Shown: positions 8,761 to 21,709, numbered from the stretch's first letter. The stretch is 64,000 nt of DNA from Phlebiopsis flavidoalba (GCA_035772785.1 JAOCPU010000008.1:186001-250000), one strand, 5' to 3'. Notes: generated from the sequence alone by a model not told the origin. Program-made: numbers and translations.

Positions 8761-11700
8761 TCACGTCTTCAGACGACGCTGCAACGTGCACACCACATAC
8801 TTGCCCGCCTCCGCCATCCAAGCGCCCTTGCGCTCATCGTAGAAGCTGAGCGCATACTTGTCCAGACCCACAGACACCGTCCTCTGCTCTCGATCCGGCC
8901 TTCAGCGCGACCTTCGAGAAGCCGCGTAGCTCCTTGACGGGCCGGGGCAGCGACGACACGGGGTCTGCGACGTAGGACTTGCGCGACCTCGCGGCCCAGT
9001 GACACTGCCGGTGTTGCCCGGGGTTCTTGACGGTGAAGGATGCGGTGAGCTTGCCGTCTGCGGATACAGGCGAGAGCTCGAGGTTGGAGTATGAGAAGGT
9101 GGTGTAGGAAAGGCCGTGTCCGAAGGGGAAGAGCGGCGCGAGTTTTTCTTGATCTCGAATCCCCTGTATCCAACGAAGACGCCCTGGAAGTCATAGATCA
9201 CGCGATCGAGCGAGAGGTTTCAAACAGAGCTACCAAGCGACATGCCTCGTTGTAGATAATATTTCCATGACTTTGTCCCTTGTCGCCGAACGACGGGAAC
9301 GAGGGGTTATCCTCAAGCCGTTTTACTACAAAGATGACATGAGAGCCTGCATACAAGAAGCCGTGTGGCCGAATACGTACGGGAACGTGAGAGAAAGCTT
9401 TCCAGAGGGTTGACCTTGCCGAATAATAGAACATCGCGCCATACCATTACCAACCTCGTTGCCACCGTAAAATGCCTATCAAGTGTGTTAGAGAATCGCG
9501 GCATGGAATCATACACAGGCCTGCGCACCTGGGACAAGGGTATGTGTCTTCTCGACCCAAGCATCTCTACTGGGGTGCCGGATTGGTTGACAACGATCGT
9601 GTTGGGGTTTGCGGCAATTACTTCCGTGACCAGTGCGGGGGGAAGTTAGTAGAGACCGGGGAGGCTGGGGGCGTTTGTGAGCTTTCAGCTTGGTTAAGGT
9701 CGATTGTAGCTTGACTCCATGTTTTGCCTATCGTATCCCTACGCTCTCCCAGCTGTGAAAGAGGACATGAGATATTGGGACGGAACGATGTTGTGCGACC
9801 CTCACTCGTTTGTTCAAGCCAATGACAAGGACCAAACCACTGCCATAATATTTATGATTGAGTGACGTCTTGCCTGCAGAGCCAACATTTGAACGCACCA
9901 TCACACGCCTTAGCAGTGTCAACCGCATCCTTGAGACCCTTCTCAGGGTCCAAGCTGCCGGATAGCTCCCAAGCGATACCACCACGCGTCGAGAACGGCG
10001 CGCCCTTAGCGATAAAGTCCTTGTTGCTGAGACGGATCATTCGACTTGGTGTTGTACACACCCGCCTTCAAGCCCTTCATGACTCCCGTGCGGATGTCTT
10101 CGGTGCCGAGGCCAAAGAACGACTCGCCGGGCGCCGGGGTTGGTGCTCAGGTCGATGATGAGCTTGCCGTCGATGAAGAGGTTGCCGGCGCCGGCGACGT
10201 TGAGTGAGACGTCCCAGTCGCCGTCTTCGTCTGGTGTGAAGGTCGTGGTGAACTATACTATTTGTCAGTACAAGCATGTATCGCCGCCCTATCAGAGTGA
10301 AAGGATTAACTTGAGCCAGCAAACCTCGCTTAACCACTTACTGTCGTCTATGAATGCCGGTCAGAAGGTTCCCATGTAAGCGTTCGTATTATGTACATTT
10401 ACCATCATTCCATCAGCACAGGAAACATCTTCGCCCGAGTAGTCTTCGTACTCCAAGCACAGGCGGGAAGTTGGTGAGCAGGAAGTCAGGCGAGAGCGAC
10501 AAGAAATCCTCCGTCGGGCTCTCATTCCAGAACTTCAAAGAACGCTTGAGTCTGCGGCTTCACCCCTCGCTTGCGAATGATATACGGATCGATGACGGGC
10601 AAGTACTGGTCGCGAGAGCGCGCCGACCGGCTATACTGCACCTCCGCGCCGATCTCCTTTGCCGCGGCGGTGATGCCCTCGAGAGGCGAGATGGTCTGTA
10701 CGTGGACAGCAGCGCTGCGGATACCCGACCGCCGGAGGCGGTGACGGCGTACTTGGCGCCGTTGGGGCCGCCGATGACGGCGATTTTTGCGCGCGTCGGG
10801 CTTGATGGGGGAGGACCGGTTGTCGTTTTTGAGGAGGCACGATCGCGTCGGCGCAGGCCGTCCCGGAGGGATGAGAGCGGACTTGGGGCGGTGTGTCAAG
10901 GGTGATTTTCTGGGGCCTCCGTACGAACGGAATGCCGGAGTCGTACGCTCGCTGCAGGATCTCGAGGACCTGAATGGTTGTTCCGTATAATGAGAAGCAA
11001 ATTGAGACAGGGGAGGGACATCAATGTACCTTCCTCGCGCACATTATCGATGTATTCCTCAAACAGCTTGGACGCCTCCCACCATATCGCACCCGAATCA
11101 CGGCATTGCCTCTCATAGGCTGTGGGTCCTCTAATACCGACCATGAGTCAAAACAAATGGATGTCTATGAGAATTCACATACGGCATCTCCAGATCCATT
11201 CCCGCTTGTATGCTCTCGGTGGTACTGTAGTGCCGGTCCAGTCGCTCTGGTGTTGTCACCATACGCCTTGAAGCCACCATTCCTACTCTTAGCCCTGTTA
11301 GCATATATCAACGCGTGATGGACTATGAGTACGAAAACTTTACGCAGAATGTCTTCCAGGAGGAATTTGTTTTCTGAACAATGGATACCGTTCAAGCGGT
11401 ATGTACCTGAGCAAGCAGAATTGAGCTTGATGCGATAAAACACGGTTCATAAATCTTACGCAGTCATGAATGCCCAAGGGTGTGGCGTCCTTGAGAGCAA
11501 TCTGGAAGCGGCTTGAGGTAGATTTCGTCGTAGTGCCCTCTCGCTGACTACGCTATCAATTGAAAAACTGATGAAAGATTGACATTGAGGGCTGTTACAA
11601 TTCCATGTTGCACCAACGCAAATATTATACCTCTCGAATTCCTGGTCATTGGTAGCTAAAATGCTTGATTGTCGCTCGGGCCACACCCTTGGACTGAAGG

Positions 11701-12324
11701 CCGTTGACGTATGCTGCAAGCGATCGTTCATTGACGTGTGGGTCCTCAGAGAACGACTCAAAGCCGCGGCCTCCGAGAGGAGACCTCGATGAGTGTTGAC
11801 TGTAGGTCCGAGGAGGATATGGCAACCTTGAGTGTAAATAGTAAAGGCGTGTAATATTGCGAATAAAAATGATGTACCCTTGGCACGGCACTCGTCCTGC
11901 TAGTGCCTTTCCGACCTCAGGGCGGCAGGTCAACGTCAATATGAAGAGCCAAGACCAGTAGAAGACGGAAGCAGCTGGATGGTACACCGTTGAAGACTGC
12001 GTGGGGTCTCGTGAGTTATCTGTGTAACGTGAGAGCAAAATAGGCTTACAGCGTGTACCCACGGACACCATTCGGACCTTGGTTGGCATTAATACGATAC
12101 AGGCGGACGGAATATGGGTATACATACCATCGCTCATGCGCACAGCAGGGATGTCCTGCTTTCTGGGATAGCCGTTGTGTGCCACCCAGCCCTACGGCGA
12201 GCATGGACTACGCGGATTCGATGATGACAGATTGAGTACACGACTTACATCAACACGACAGAAGTTTGACCTTCTGACCCAGGTGAGCTTGGAGAGGATC
12301 TCGTCAATGTTGAGCTGGGGTCAT
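8761..12324 (-). CDS. GH3 beta-glucosidase with PA14 insert, cytosolic type
   Basis: A glycoside hydrolase family 3 enzyme that releases glucose from cellobiose and aryl-glucosides. Reading down from 12324: NIDEILSKLT, AVRMSDG (substrate pocket), LGGRGFESFSEDPH, GVARATIKHF, then YNKINGIHCSENKFLLEDILR. GVVMSDW, the usual nucleophile motif, is expected near 11330 but frame breaks hide it. A PA14 module follows near 10000-10560 (DEDGDWD.. and NLFIDGKLIIDLSTNP), as in barley-type and yeast beta-glucosidases. The second GH3 domain carries GLSYTTFSYSNLELSP near 9070-9110, and a Fn3-like end stops at 8761. The start has no signal peptide, which suggests an intracellular enzyme. There are several short introns and many single-base shifts; for instance CCCC at the start codon must be read as CCC to join ATG to the conserved NIDEIL. 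Family certain; exon limits approximate. Confidence 0.88.
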
Positions 12325-13299
12325 GTCTGGGAGGGGAGGAGGGCGGTGTTGATACAGCGAAGTTTGTGCGAGAGAGAGAGTATTTATGCATTTATGGCTC
12401 CGTTTGTTTTAATTTACGCATCATATTGCGATCGTTTGGGGTGTGCGGCCAGAGGTGTTCACTCTGAGCGATGCCGATGCGAAAGTGCCAAGTTCGCCTG
12501 CGTGCGAAATATCGGAAGCAGGTTAAAGCGCAGAAGCGCAGTAGACGCCGGCCGCACCCCAAGTATGGTTTTCGGCGCCATGTGCGATGTTTAGACTGAC
12601 CTTCAGAGGCAGTCATCCCGTTCCGCACGACGTCGCGATCATCATCCGCCGACCTGCGCGCACACCACAAGGGCCGTCGCAGGTTACTACGACGCCGAGC
12701 ACGCCTGCACCGACCCGCGCCACAACGCCGCTACTACCCTCGCGCCCCGCATCATGCCGCCTACCGGGCAGCAAATACGGCCAACCTTAGCCGTTCGTCT
12801 GACGCTCAAATCAGAGTCCCGGCTAACGGGACTGGCTTCCCACAGGGGCAAGAACGTGCATATGATTCGGAAAGCGATGCCGGCAGTGCACGAGTCGGAG
12901 CACTCGCCCTTATAGCGTCCTGGATTCGGCAGCCATACGTGTTCGTCTCCCTGGAAGATTCAGAGAAACGATGAGGTTCGCGAGTTTATAGCCCTCGCCG
13001 TGGCGGGCCCATGCGCTCTATATGGGCGGTACCTGGAAGCAAAGACGGGCCGTTAACTGCGCAAGTGCCCCGTATCGCGACGAGGAACGAGATTTCCCCT
13101 GTGTCGTTGCTCGGACACAAGGCACGCACGAGAGCTGCGAAGGCCGAGAGAAAAAAGGATTGAGATCTATGACGGTGCGATGAGGGCTCAGTAACCACGG
13201 AAGTGGCTACGATGTCGGACCCGGAACGCATATTGACTGGTGCGTGTCGATAAGGTTCACTAATCGATCGCCTCGGCCACCGTGCTATCAACTCATTGT
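12325..13299. other. Divergent spacer and unresolved N-terminal part of the RING gene
   Basis: The GH3 gene (minus) and the RING gene (plus) diverge from here. From about 12560 the plus strand is Pro/Thr/Ser-rich and coding-like (12587-12790). That would suit a disordered N-terminus for the downstream E3 ligase, but I could not connect the frames. No other gene is evident. Confidence 0.35.
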
Positions 13300-14490
13300 C
13301 TTTCTCGTCATGGCTCACTGCGCGCACGCGCAAGTCGGCTGTGAAAGCTCGGAAAAACATGCAACCCAGTGCCAATCATCCGCCACACTAGAAGCCGTCG
13401 ACAAATCTCTGCGGGCTATCAAACGGGGGGACATCGAAAACAGCGTCATGCAAGGCTTCGTGAGATGACCCGTGAGGATGAGGACGGTGGAGGGCTGTCA
13501 GGCTTCCGCGGAGGGGGAGAGAGGACGGTGGGCCCGGCGACGGACAAGGGGACTCTATGCCCTGTCTGTCTCAAGATGGTACCGGGTGATCCAGGACGTA
13601 GTGGAGGGCTCATGTGGATGCTTGTCTGGCACACGAGGCGCGGATGGCGGCCGGGAGCTTCGGGAACAGCACGAGATAACGAGCTGCGACAGTCGTTGGA
13701 GGAGATTGACGTGGAAGATGGCTAATACAATTGCGGGCAACAGATGGTGTCAGTCTTCGCGGACTGGGCTTTGCTGTTCGAGACGAGGCGCAACAAGACG
13801 TCGACGAAGACATTGACATCGACGCGACTGGACGAAGTAAGTTCATCTACGGTGCTACGCAGTTCACCGAGACACGACGTTTCTGGGTACAAGCGGGTGC
13901 TGCCATGGCGCCGAGGAGGACGAGGACCTCGACATTGACGACGAGGGCGTGAACGATGTGGCGAGGGACTCTCTCATCGGCGCATCTGGGTGCCCCCGGT
14001 CCATCAGATCACCGAGTTCCTGCGACCTTCACCTGCGATGACCGCGGGGGCGTACAGTCGTCTAAGGCAGCAACTCCGGACGAGGAGGAGCTTTCGCGAG
14101 GTCAAGGAGACTATGGCGAGGTTCATGGGAGTCGGCGAAACGGAGGCGTCGAGGACAAGACTGTAGAGTTGGCGAGAAAGTCTGGCGACGACTCTAGCGC
14201 GTTGATCGACGCCCTTTATCTGAGAACAAAAATAAAGTTGTTGGTAAGTAGACCGGCTCTCACTGCACGCTCCTCGCTGACTTTGCTTCAGGAAACTAGC
14301 CGTGTGGCGTCATCCACGTCGCTGTTGTGCAGGATATGCATAGATCCATATACGGAACCCACCGTGTCCACGGGCTGCTGGCATACATGCTGTAGAGAAT
14401 GCTGGCTACGTTGGTTGTTGGGCTCGACGAGGCTCTGTCCCATCTGCAAGCGCATAACGCGCCTGCGGACCTCCGCCGCGTTATCTGTGA
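13300..14490 (+). CDS. RNF220-like RING-type E3 ubiquitin ligase
   Basis: Two cysteine modules are visible. A CPVCLKMVPGDP zinc module lies near 13555-13590, followed by the acidic DVDEDIDIDATGRSKF segment (about 13800-13840). A C-terminal RING near 14327-14465 reads CRICIDPYTEPTVSTGCWHTC, then CWLRW, GSTRLCPICKRIT, and APADLRRV up to the stop at 14488-14490. The order (zinc module, DEDIDID block, very C-terminal RING with CWH and CPICKRIT) is that of the RNF220 family. RNF220 in animals ubiquitinates nuclear substrates; the fungal role is unknown. One base seems missing after CPICKRIT and one just before the stop. An intron separates the acidic region from the RING (about 14246-14291). The N-terminus was not resolved. 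Confidence 0.7.
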
Positions 14491-15407
14491 CCAATTTTTT
14501 CGTCTACTCTTTGCTTTGGATATGCTGTTTGTCATAATGCTGTCGATTCATAGTTCTCCTCGTTGTACATGTCTATCACCAAATGTTAGTAACGTGACCC
14601 AAGCTGTGGAATAAATTCAGATAGGACGTTCAGATCTGGCCTTGTCAATTCTTCAACTTCCGGAACCTGCTCTCATAGAGCGGCTTCGGCGGCGAGCACA
14701 AATGCTCTCCAATACAGAGCACCGAAAACGGTGCCACCACGACATGTATAATCACTAGGCGCGAAAAACAAGAAAGCGAGACCTCACCACAAGCCTCAGC
14801 ACACCGCGAGCACCGACGTCATACACCATACCAACGAACGAGAGCGAGGAAAGCGATGTTCATTCAGCAGAGAATGTTTTGAAGTGCATTATCATGAATT
14901 ACAGGTATGCAGTCTATAAGTCTCATGCGAGAGGGTCCTGATCCAATCTAGGAGGTGCGGAGCAACGCATTGTCAGAGCGCGGAACGCCAGCGTATAATT
15001 TTAGAGCAACGGAACGCACTTGATCAGAGAGGGCTGGGGGTTGCTCCGTGTGTATCCAATGTAAATGATAAACGGAATCCAGCCGTAGTGGACGACAGGT
15101 TGTCTGCGCGTACGGACGCGGTCGGCGTGAGCGGGTGACTTGGCAGCGGACGGATATGTTCAACTTGTACGCACCCTCGCAAGGTCAACAGCCTTGATGA
15201 TTCTCTCCTATCGTCGCACATACATTACGCGCATTATACTCACAGCTCCCGGCAGCGCGCAACGCACCTTTGTCTCCTCGGAAGGCATGTTCGACTGTGG
15301 TGGTTGGTGGGAGGAGGCTGAGGCGCACACGGCGTTTGACCGAGGCAACTTTTGGCAGGCGTTCTCGGTTTACAGCCGTAAACTCATTCACCGTAGCCGA
15401 CCCCAAA
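14491..15407. other. Intergenic spacer between RING ligase and eIF3f genes
   Basis: Short ORFs occur on both strands, none with a recognisable domain or supporting splice structure. The last part should hold the eIF3f promoter. Nothing else seen. Confidence 0.6.
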
Positions 15408-16597
15408 ATGCCTCTCGCAATCGCATCCAGAATTCCGCTGGTGCACGTCCAGAATGCCGCGCCGGGCTTTTTGGCGACACCAGGGTGCGTGTTCCCCGCG
15501 ATTTGCTGAGGAAGTGCTAATTAGTGTAATTGCTAGACGGGCACCGACATCAGTCACACTGTGCACCCTGTAGCACTCTTCACCATCCTCGACCACTACT
15601 TGCGCCGGACAGATGCACAGGAGCGGGTTATTGGAACGCTGCTCGGCTCGCGCTCGGACACGGGGAGAGATCGAGGTCCGCTCCGCATTCGCTTGTGCTG
15701 CACAGTGAGACCGCCGAGCAGGTCGCGGTAGACATGGAGTACCACCACGCCATGTATGAGTTGCATCACAGAGTCAAACTCCAAGGAAGTCATCGTCGGA
15801 TGGTAGTGCCATTTCCTTTCGTTTACGAATTGGTTCTGATGAGATTTAGGTATTCCACTGGCTCGAATCTCAACACCTACTCCGCTTTGATACAAAACTT
15901 CTACTCGCAAGAAAACCGCTCCCCACCAGGCGATACATCTGGCGCTGAACACGGGAACGGAGGAGGGGGAGAAGGCTGGTGTCAATCGGCATACATCAGG
16001 TGCGTTACGATATCCTTAAACTGGAGGTATAAACCAAACGTCCCCCTGCAAATATAGCTCACCAGTTGGTGCATCGCCCAAGCCCGAAAACTGCGTATTC
16101 ACCACCCCATCCCATGTTGAACTTCGGTTCAAGGAGACCGAGCGCAGCGGCCGTGAGTTTCACTCATAACATGTACCTCAAGATCAACCGTCTAATTACT
16201 CTGCATTATACAGTCGATCTCCTCTCATCTGTGGCACAGGGATCGACAGATCCATACCCTGCCACCGATCTCGACATCCTGGAGCGCGCCCTGGGCTCCG
16301 TCTCAGACATGCTCGACCGGGTCCTCTCGTACGTCCGCTCCGTGCTCGCAGGCGAGGTCAAGGGCGACGCGGCAGTCGGACGCTACCTCATGGACACGTT
16401 CGGTGCTAGCACCGAGGACCTCGAAAAGGGCGCCTTCAACTCCAGTTTGCAGGTACGTCCCCCTCCCTCCTGACTCGGATGTACATGACGCTGAGATGGC
16501 TTGCGCGCAGGATACGCTCATGGTTTCTTACCTCGCAAACCTCGTTCGGTCACAAGCAGAGGTTTCGTCCCGTCTTGCTCTCACAAAGGCTTCGTAG
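15408..16597 (+). CDS. Translation initiation factor eIF3 subunit F
   Basis: An MPN-domain (Mov34) subunit of eIF3, which recruits the 40S ribosome and mRNA. The ATG at 15408 sits in CCAAAATGCC, a good fungal start context. After an intron (about 15485-15537) the MPN core reads VHPVALFTILDHYLRR (seen in frame from 15540), QERVIGTLLGSRSDTG and VAVDMEYHHAMYELHHRV. It continues with YSTGSNLNTYSALIQNFYSQE, then AYISSPVGASPKPENCVFTP with small shifts. The C-terminal helical part (DLLSSVAQGSTDPYPATDLD, RVLSYVRSVLAGEVKGDAAV, DTLMVSYLANLVRSQAEVSS) ends at 16597. The JAMM zinc ligands are replaced, as in other eIF3f. Length fits the family, about 300 residues. It converges on UreF, the stops lying 92 bp apart. 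Confidence 0.93.
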
Positions 16598-16689
16598 ATG
16601 TACAAAAGGCGATGTATTCTACATTCCATCGGTGTATCCTCTAGTTGTTCTTCCCTCGCAGATTTTTATTGCCAGCTTCAAAGTGGACA

Positions 16690-17742
16690 TCAACTGTTGA
16701 AGACCCGCGAGTGTTGGAGGTCATGCCGAGCTGCAAGTATCTCCCCAAGCGGCCAAGTCATCGCGGGTCCACTGGTTGTCAAGATATCCTCATCGAAGGT
16801 AGCGGCTTCTCGTCCTTCCGATGAATCTAGACCGGTGCGCAGATGTGCGCATCGCTTGGCTTCCGCCGTGACGAGAGGCCGTATGACGTGAAGGAGTAGC
16901 TGTTGAGCTGCATATGGTCCGAGGGTGTTCATCCGTACCCCCGCGGATAACAAGCCACGAGCATACAAAAACAAGTGCACAAACTGGCTTCTTTCTGGAA
17001 GAGGGCGGTAAAGGCGGTTTCCGAGAGTTTTGAAAATCATGAATTTCTGTTCATACAGTACAGCGCGGAGCAAAGTCGTTCGCACCGAGGGAAAGACCGA
17101 GCGCAGCAGGTCAGGACACCCCAACATACTGGAAGGTGGCCATGAACTTCTTCTCGCCGTACAGTCAGCTTCAGCTTGTCTACGAGTGTCCCCATCCATT
17201 GCTCTGCGGCACTCTCCTCACTTGAATCCATATGAGCCTTGTCGGGCCGTAGCAGCACCGGGGGTTTGGTAAATCCTTTGGAATACAAGGACAGTAGAGC
17301 GACGCCTTGGGGTCTTGGATGCGCGATCGTGCAACGTGGTTCAGTGTCATGGCTTCATACAGGTCGTCGAGGGCATGTAGATCGATCGCGCAACTACACA
17401 GTCTCGATTGAGTCATTGCTGGTATCAGTGGACAGCATTATCTTCTGCTGAACCGTGTTGTGGGCATCGGAAACGAATGGTAGCGCGGTCCTGGCGTATG
17501 AGCTGAGGTTATCGCGTACGAAATCAACGACGCGTTCAAGTTTGTCGTTCTTCCCCGGGGCTGCCGTTATCGGGGTAAGGAACCCATGGGTGACGAAAGA
17601 CTCCAGGCCCGCAGAGGCCACAAATGATCCTAGATTCAACAGAACGTGAATGGGGAGGACAAGGGGTTGATCGATTCTTACCTGTAGGGAGGTTTCCGTC
17701 TGAGAGTAACAAGAGAATGTACGCTTCTTCGTCGTGATTCAT
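16690..17742 (-). CDS. Urease accessory protein UreF
   Basis: UreF acts with UreG and UreD to load nickel into urease; fungi use it for urea nitrogen. Translation from the ATG at 17742 reads MNHDEEAYILLLLSDGNLPT. A consensus intron (GTAAGA..CTAG, about 17637-17685) splits the next Gly codon, and then GSFVASAGLESFVTHGFLTP follows, the N-terminal UreF signature. The middle contains DLHALDDLYEAMTLNHVARS and YSKGFTKPPVLL. The C-terminus has GLLSAGVRMNTLGPYAAQQL near 16890-16930, characteristic of the family, and stops at 16690. At least two single-base shifts occur (about 17290 and 17090). Presence of UreF implies a urease elsewhere in the genome. It diverges from VAC14 with a spacer of about 180 bp. 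Confidence 0.92.
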
Positions 17743-17919
17743 GGCCAAATGACAGTAGGGAACAAGCTGGCGGCGTCCTTTGCCTCCATACGCGGTCATT
17801 CGCGTGCTCGATGCGCGTCTGGCGGCTGCTGTTTCTTGGACCGTACACCGAGGGCCTGCCCAGCGAGGCGCAGCCGAAACACGTCGTTTCGTCCCTTTCC
17901 GAGAGAAACAGCTGGCAGA
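17743..17919. promoter_or_regulatory. Bidirectional promoter between UreF and VAC14
   Basis: The two genes start 178 bp apart in opposite directions if the VAC14 start near 17920 is right. GTATGT directly after the presumed ATG could instead be an intron donor, which would move the VAC14 start a little upstream. No TATA box or GATA pair stands out. Confidence 0.45.
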
Positions 17920-20900
17920 ATGGGTATGTCCGAATCCGTCTGGCGACACCCCCCTACTGATGCTGCAGCAGATACTAGCATCTCAAAGCAGCTGGTGGAC
18001 AAGATGTACGAGAAGCGGAAGGCCGCCGCTCTCGAGCTTGAGAAGTAGAATCCAGCATTCTACTCCTCGGGGACGTGGAATGAACCATCCGGCTTCCCAG
18101 GCTAATTCGAGAGTGCCACCAACAAGGCGACCAGCGGCGAATATCCCAGATCGTTGACCAGTTGGTGGATATGTTTAGCAATCCCCTCGAACCCCCTTCA
18201 AGCTCGCAATGGCGGCTTATTGGCTTGGCTGGTACTAGGGCTATCGCCTTGGGGGTTGATATTGCACCTCACATGGAGAAGTTCATCAACCCTCTGCTCA
18301 CATGTTTTACGGATCCAGAGAACCGAGTGCGATACTTCTCCGCGGAGTGCCTTTACAAACATTGCCAAGGTATCGAAAGGCGAGATTTTGGTGTACTTCA
18401 ATGACATTTTTGATGCTTCTGAGCAAGGCGAGTATCTCTTGTCTCGTCATGGTCCATCGGCTTACAACCTCTATTCAGCTTGCCGCAGACCCAGAGCTAT
18501 CTGTGAAGAATGGCGCCGAACTCCTGGACCGTCTCCTCAAGGACATCGTTGCGGAAACAGCATCAGTCTATGTTCCCCAATATCCAGAAACGGAGAAGGC
18601 ACGGCGACGCGCGGGACGAGAAAGCCGTTTGTTGAGCCTGCTGGTGTTCTCATACCACATCCGGACGATGTTGCAAGTGGCAAGGATCTGTCGCAGGCCA
18701 GGAAGGCATTCTCGTTGGCGCATTTCATTCCGCTACTGAAGGATAGGATGGGTGTTCAAAGCCCATTCACACGAAGCTAACCTTGTGACATGGATCTCCA
18801 TCCTGGATTCCGTGCCAGAGCTAGAGCTCATCTCATACCTGCCGGAGTTTTCTTGACCCCTCTCCTGTGAGTCTGATCTTTACTTGTGAAGTTCTATGGT
18901 CGCATTGAGCGCCGTACTTCGCGATTTGTAGGAGGTATCTAGCAGACCCTACGGACGAGACGTTCGCATCGCCACAGAGCACTTACTCTCGCTCTTGTTG
19001 AAAGAGATACAGGACATCCGAATGTCTCAGCACGCTCATGAGCTAGAGCTCAAGGCAAAGCATGATGCAGAGGTCGGATCAGAATGCGCGTAGGACGGAT
19101 GGGGAGGAGGGAAAAGCTGCCCGATATCACAATGGCGACTTCCAGAGCGTGTGGAATTCTGTCCCTGAATACGACGAAGAATCTATTGACGATGACTCGC
19201 GAACTAAACGCCCTCCCTAGTTGACGAGAGGACGATTACATGGACCCAAGAGAATGTTGGCTGGTAAGGTGTCACTTGACAGCTATATGTCAGAGATCTC
19301 ACCCCTGTGAGTCCTTACAGTTTGGGAGAGGGGCCTGGGTGTGAAGATTGACTATGCGGCAATTGTAGAGATTTTACTCGAACGCCCCAGATAGATCTGC
19401 GACCGTACGTCCTCACTACATTCTCGATGTTCACATTTTCTCTGAGCTTGAGTATGCAGATGCCGAAATCCAACAATCCACAGCCCTCAGGTGGTTATCT
19501 GAGTTTCTGCGGATCAATCAAGAAGTCATGGTTCCTTTCACACCCATACCTTTTAACGAAGGTGCTACCCAACCTCTCGCACCATGTAGTCGCTATCCAG
19601 ACTGCTGCCCCGACACACGAATAACCAGCTCATTCGCGTCATCCAATCCTTACCTCCTCCCTCTGATCTTCCCACACGACAGAACACAGATCGCTCGTCA
19701 ACCGTCCTTCACCCCTTGCGCCCGCTTCTCCAGTACCAACCACATCGGCCTCGCATCCTCCCGCCCAAGCACTGCAAGTCGTGATCAAATTCCTCCCAGC
19801 CCTAACTGACTCCAGAGCCCTCATAGCATCATCGAGACCGTATCCAGTAGTGGCCGCGGTACACACCAACGGCTGCTACTCCTGTGCCAGGCCATCGCTC
19901 TCGGCACTCCATCTCTCAGACGGAAGTGGGCCGTCTCACCTCCACTATTCAGCCCAACAGTGCAGGCTCAGCTCGAGACTGTGTCAACACAGTCAAGTCG
20001 ACCAGAATCGCCTATCTCTACCTGTTAGTGTTCCGCAGGTGCAACAAAGCCCAGAGGCGTCTGTACTTCAAGAAAAGGAGAAGGATCCGTTTGATTACCC
20101 CAAACGGTTCATAGCCTGACTCTACAGCTGCTCAGTGAGCACGAAGAGACCAGAGTAGGGCGGCATTGAAGGGTGGTGGGCTTCTGATGCTACAATCAGA
20201 AGGCCCCTAAGATTGTAAGTCCCCAGCAAATACGCTTGAGGTTGGACTGTATATTGATGTACTCAACCGGTCGTAGGTGCCTGAACATGGATGATGGTAC
20301 TTTCCCAGCGCTGTTGAAGACACTTTCGGGACTCGTCCGAGGGGGAGGTAACACTTAGATTGACCCTTCTCTCATGGTGGCCATTAAACCTCGTATCGTA
20401 GGTCATCAAACACGACTTTACAGCTGCTCGCACAGATATCATCAAGCTCGGACGAGAGCTACTTCGAGACGAGTCTTCATGATCAACCTCCTCGAACTGT
20501 TTTTCAGTACAGACAGGAAACTCCTCGAGACGCGCGGTAGCCTCATTATCCGTCAGTTATGCCTAAATCTAAACACTGAGCGCATTATATCGCCCACCTT
20601 TGCTGAGATATTGGAAAAGGAGAGGTCAGTAGCCTCTCCGCTACTGGACCCCTATTGTAATTGGCTTATGCTTCTTCTAGGACCTCGTAGTTTGCCCGAA
20701 TCAATAGTGGTCCCATGGTCATCAAACTCAATATGATTCTTGATTACCTCACCGGAGCTAGCTGAGTTTCAGGAAGAAGGCCTGAAGAGACTTGGAGACA
20801 CGGGTATGTACTTGCACATGGGACAGTTCGGTTTGTCCTGAAAATTCTTTCGCGCAGCAAGATGGACAAGCTCTTTTACGACGCTATACCGGTCATGGTG

Positions 20901-21709
20901 CCATAATGCTGTCGCGGTGCTTTCATTATGCCTTTTTGGCTCAGGCATTTACGAACATACGCCTCAAAACCTTCTTATACATCTTTGAGTCATTTCGCAT
21001 GCCTATCGTAAGCGAAGAAAGGAAAAGCTAATATGCCCAGTGCCGACCTGGAGATCTAGCCCGTGTCACCGACGCGTGCAAAATTGGCATCATTAACTGG
21101 TAAAGTGACACTTATTCGAATCGCACAGTTTTTCTCACAAATGTAGGTATACTTGCAACCCTTCGGCATAATCGCTATCTGGACGAATGATCTAGATCTT
21201 CGGTTGCAGTTGTTTATAGGTGTTACGGGGGAAAAAACCCGAGAAAATACCCTCACTATGTTCAAATTGCGTGTAAACGGCCTCTTGATGTTACTTCCTC
21301 AAAGCTCAGCGTTCACTATCACTACTGAACCGGCTTAAGTGCAGTCAATGCGGCTGGCTTCTTACATGGACCAATAGCATCCTAAATCGTGCGTTTCATG
21401 GTCATCCATCATAATTTACGCGACACTGACTAGTCCCCATAGAGCCTTCTCCAACGTCTCAAGCTACAACGCTCCAAGCCCAGCTGCGCCCTCGAAGGAA
21501 CATTAAATGGTCGAACTGAACTACTTTCGCATTTCCGTGCTGTGCAGAACAACACACGAGGAACGAAAGCACTGCGGCAAGCCGCCAGGGGAAACCGCCG
21601 GATACTCTTACGCTGCACGCCGGATTCCGCAAATTACCGACTCCACGAATTTCCTCGGCGCCAGCTGGGTGTCCGACGGGCACAACCAACGACGACCTGG
21701 TATGCGTAG
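17920..21709 (+). CDS. VAC14: VAC14, scaffold of the Fab1/PIKfyve complex
   Basis: A HEAT-repeat scaffold that holds the Fab1 kinase and Fig4 phosphatase on the vacuole to control PtdIns(3,5)P2. Visible blocks in order: [79 protein letters not shown] (about 18000-18420). Then come [20 protein letters not shown] and [38 protein letters not shown] (about 18780-18850), and repeats up to 19620. The Fig4-binding C-terminal domain has [17 protein letters not shown] and [14 protein letters not shown] (about 20480-20600), [11 protein letters not shown] near 21280 and [11 protein letters not shown] near 21520. The stop at 21707-21709 is the best candidate. Many introns of about 50 nt; several one-base shifts (for example in ARNGG-LIGLAGT near 18215). 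Confidence 0.9.
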
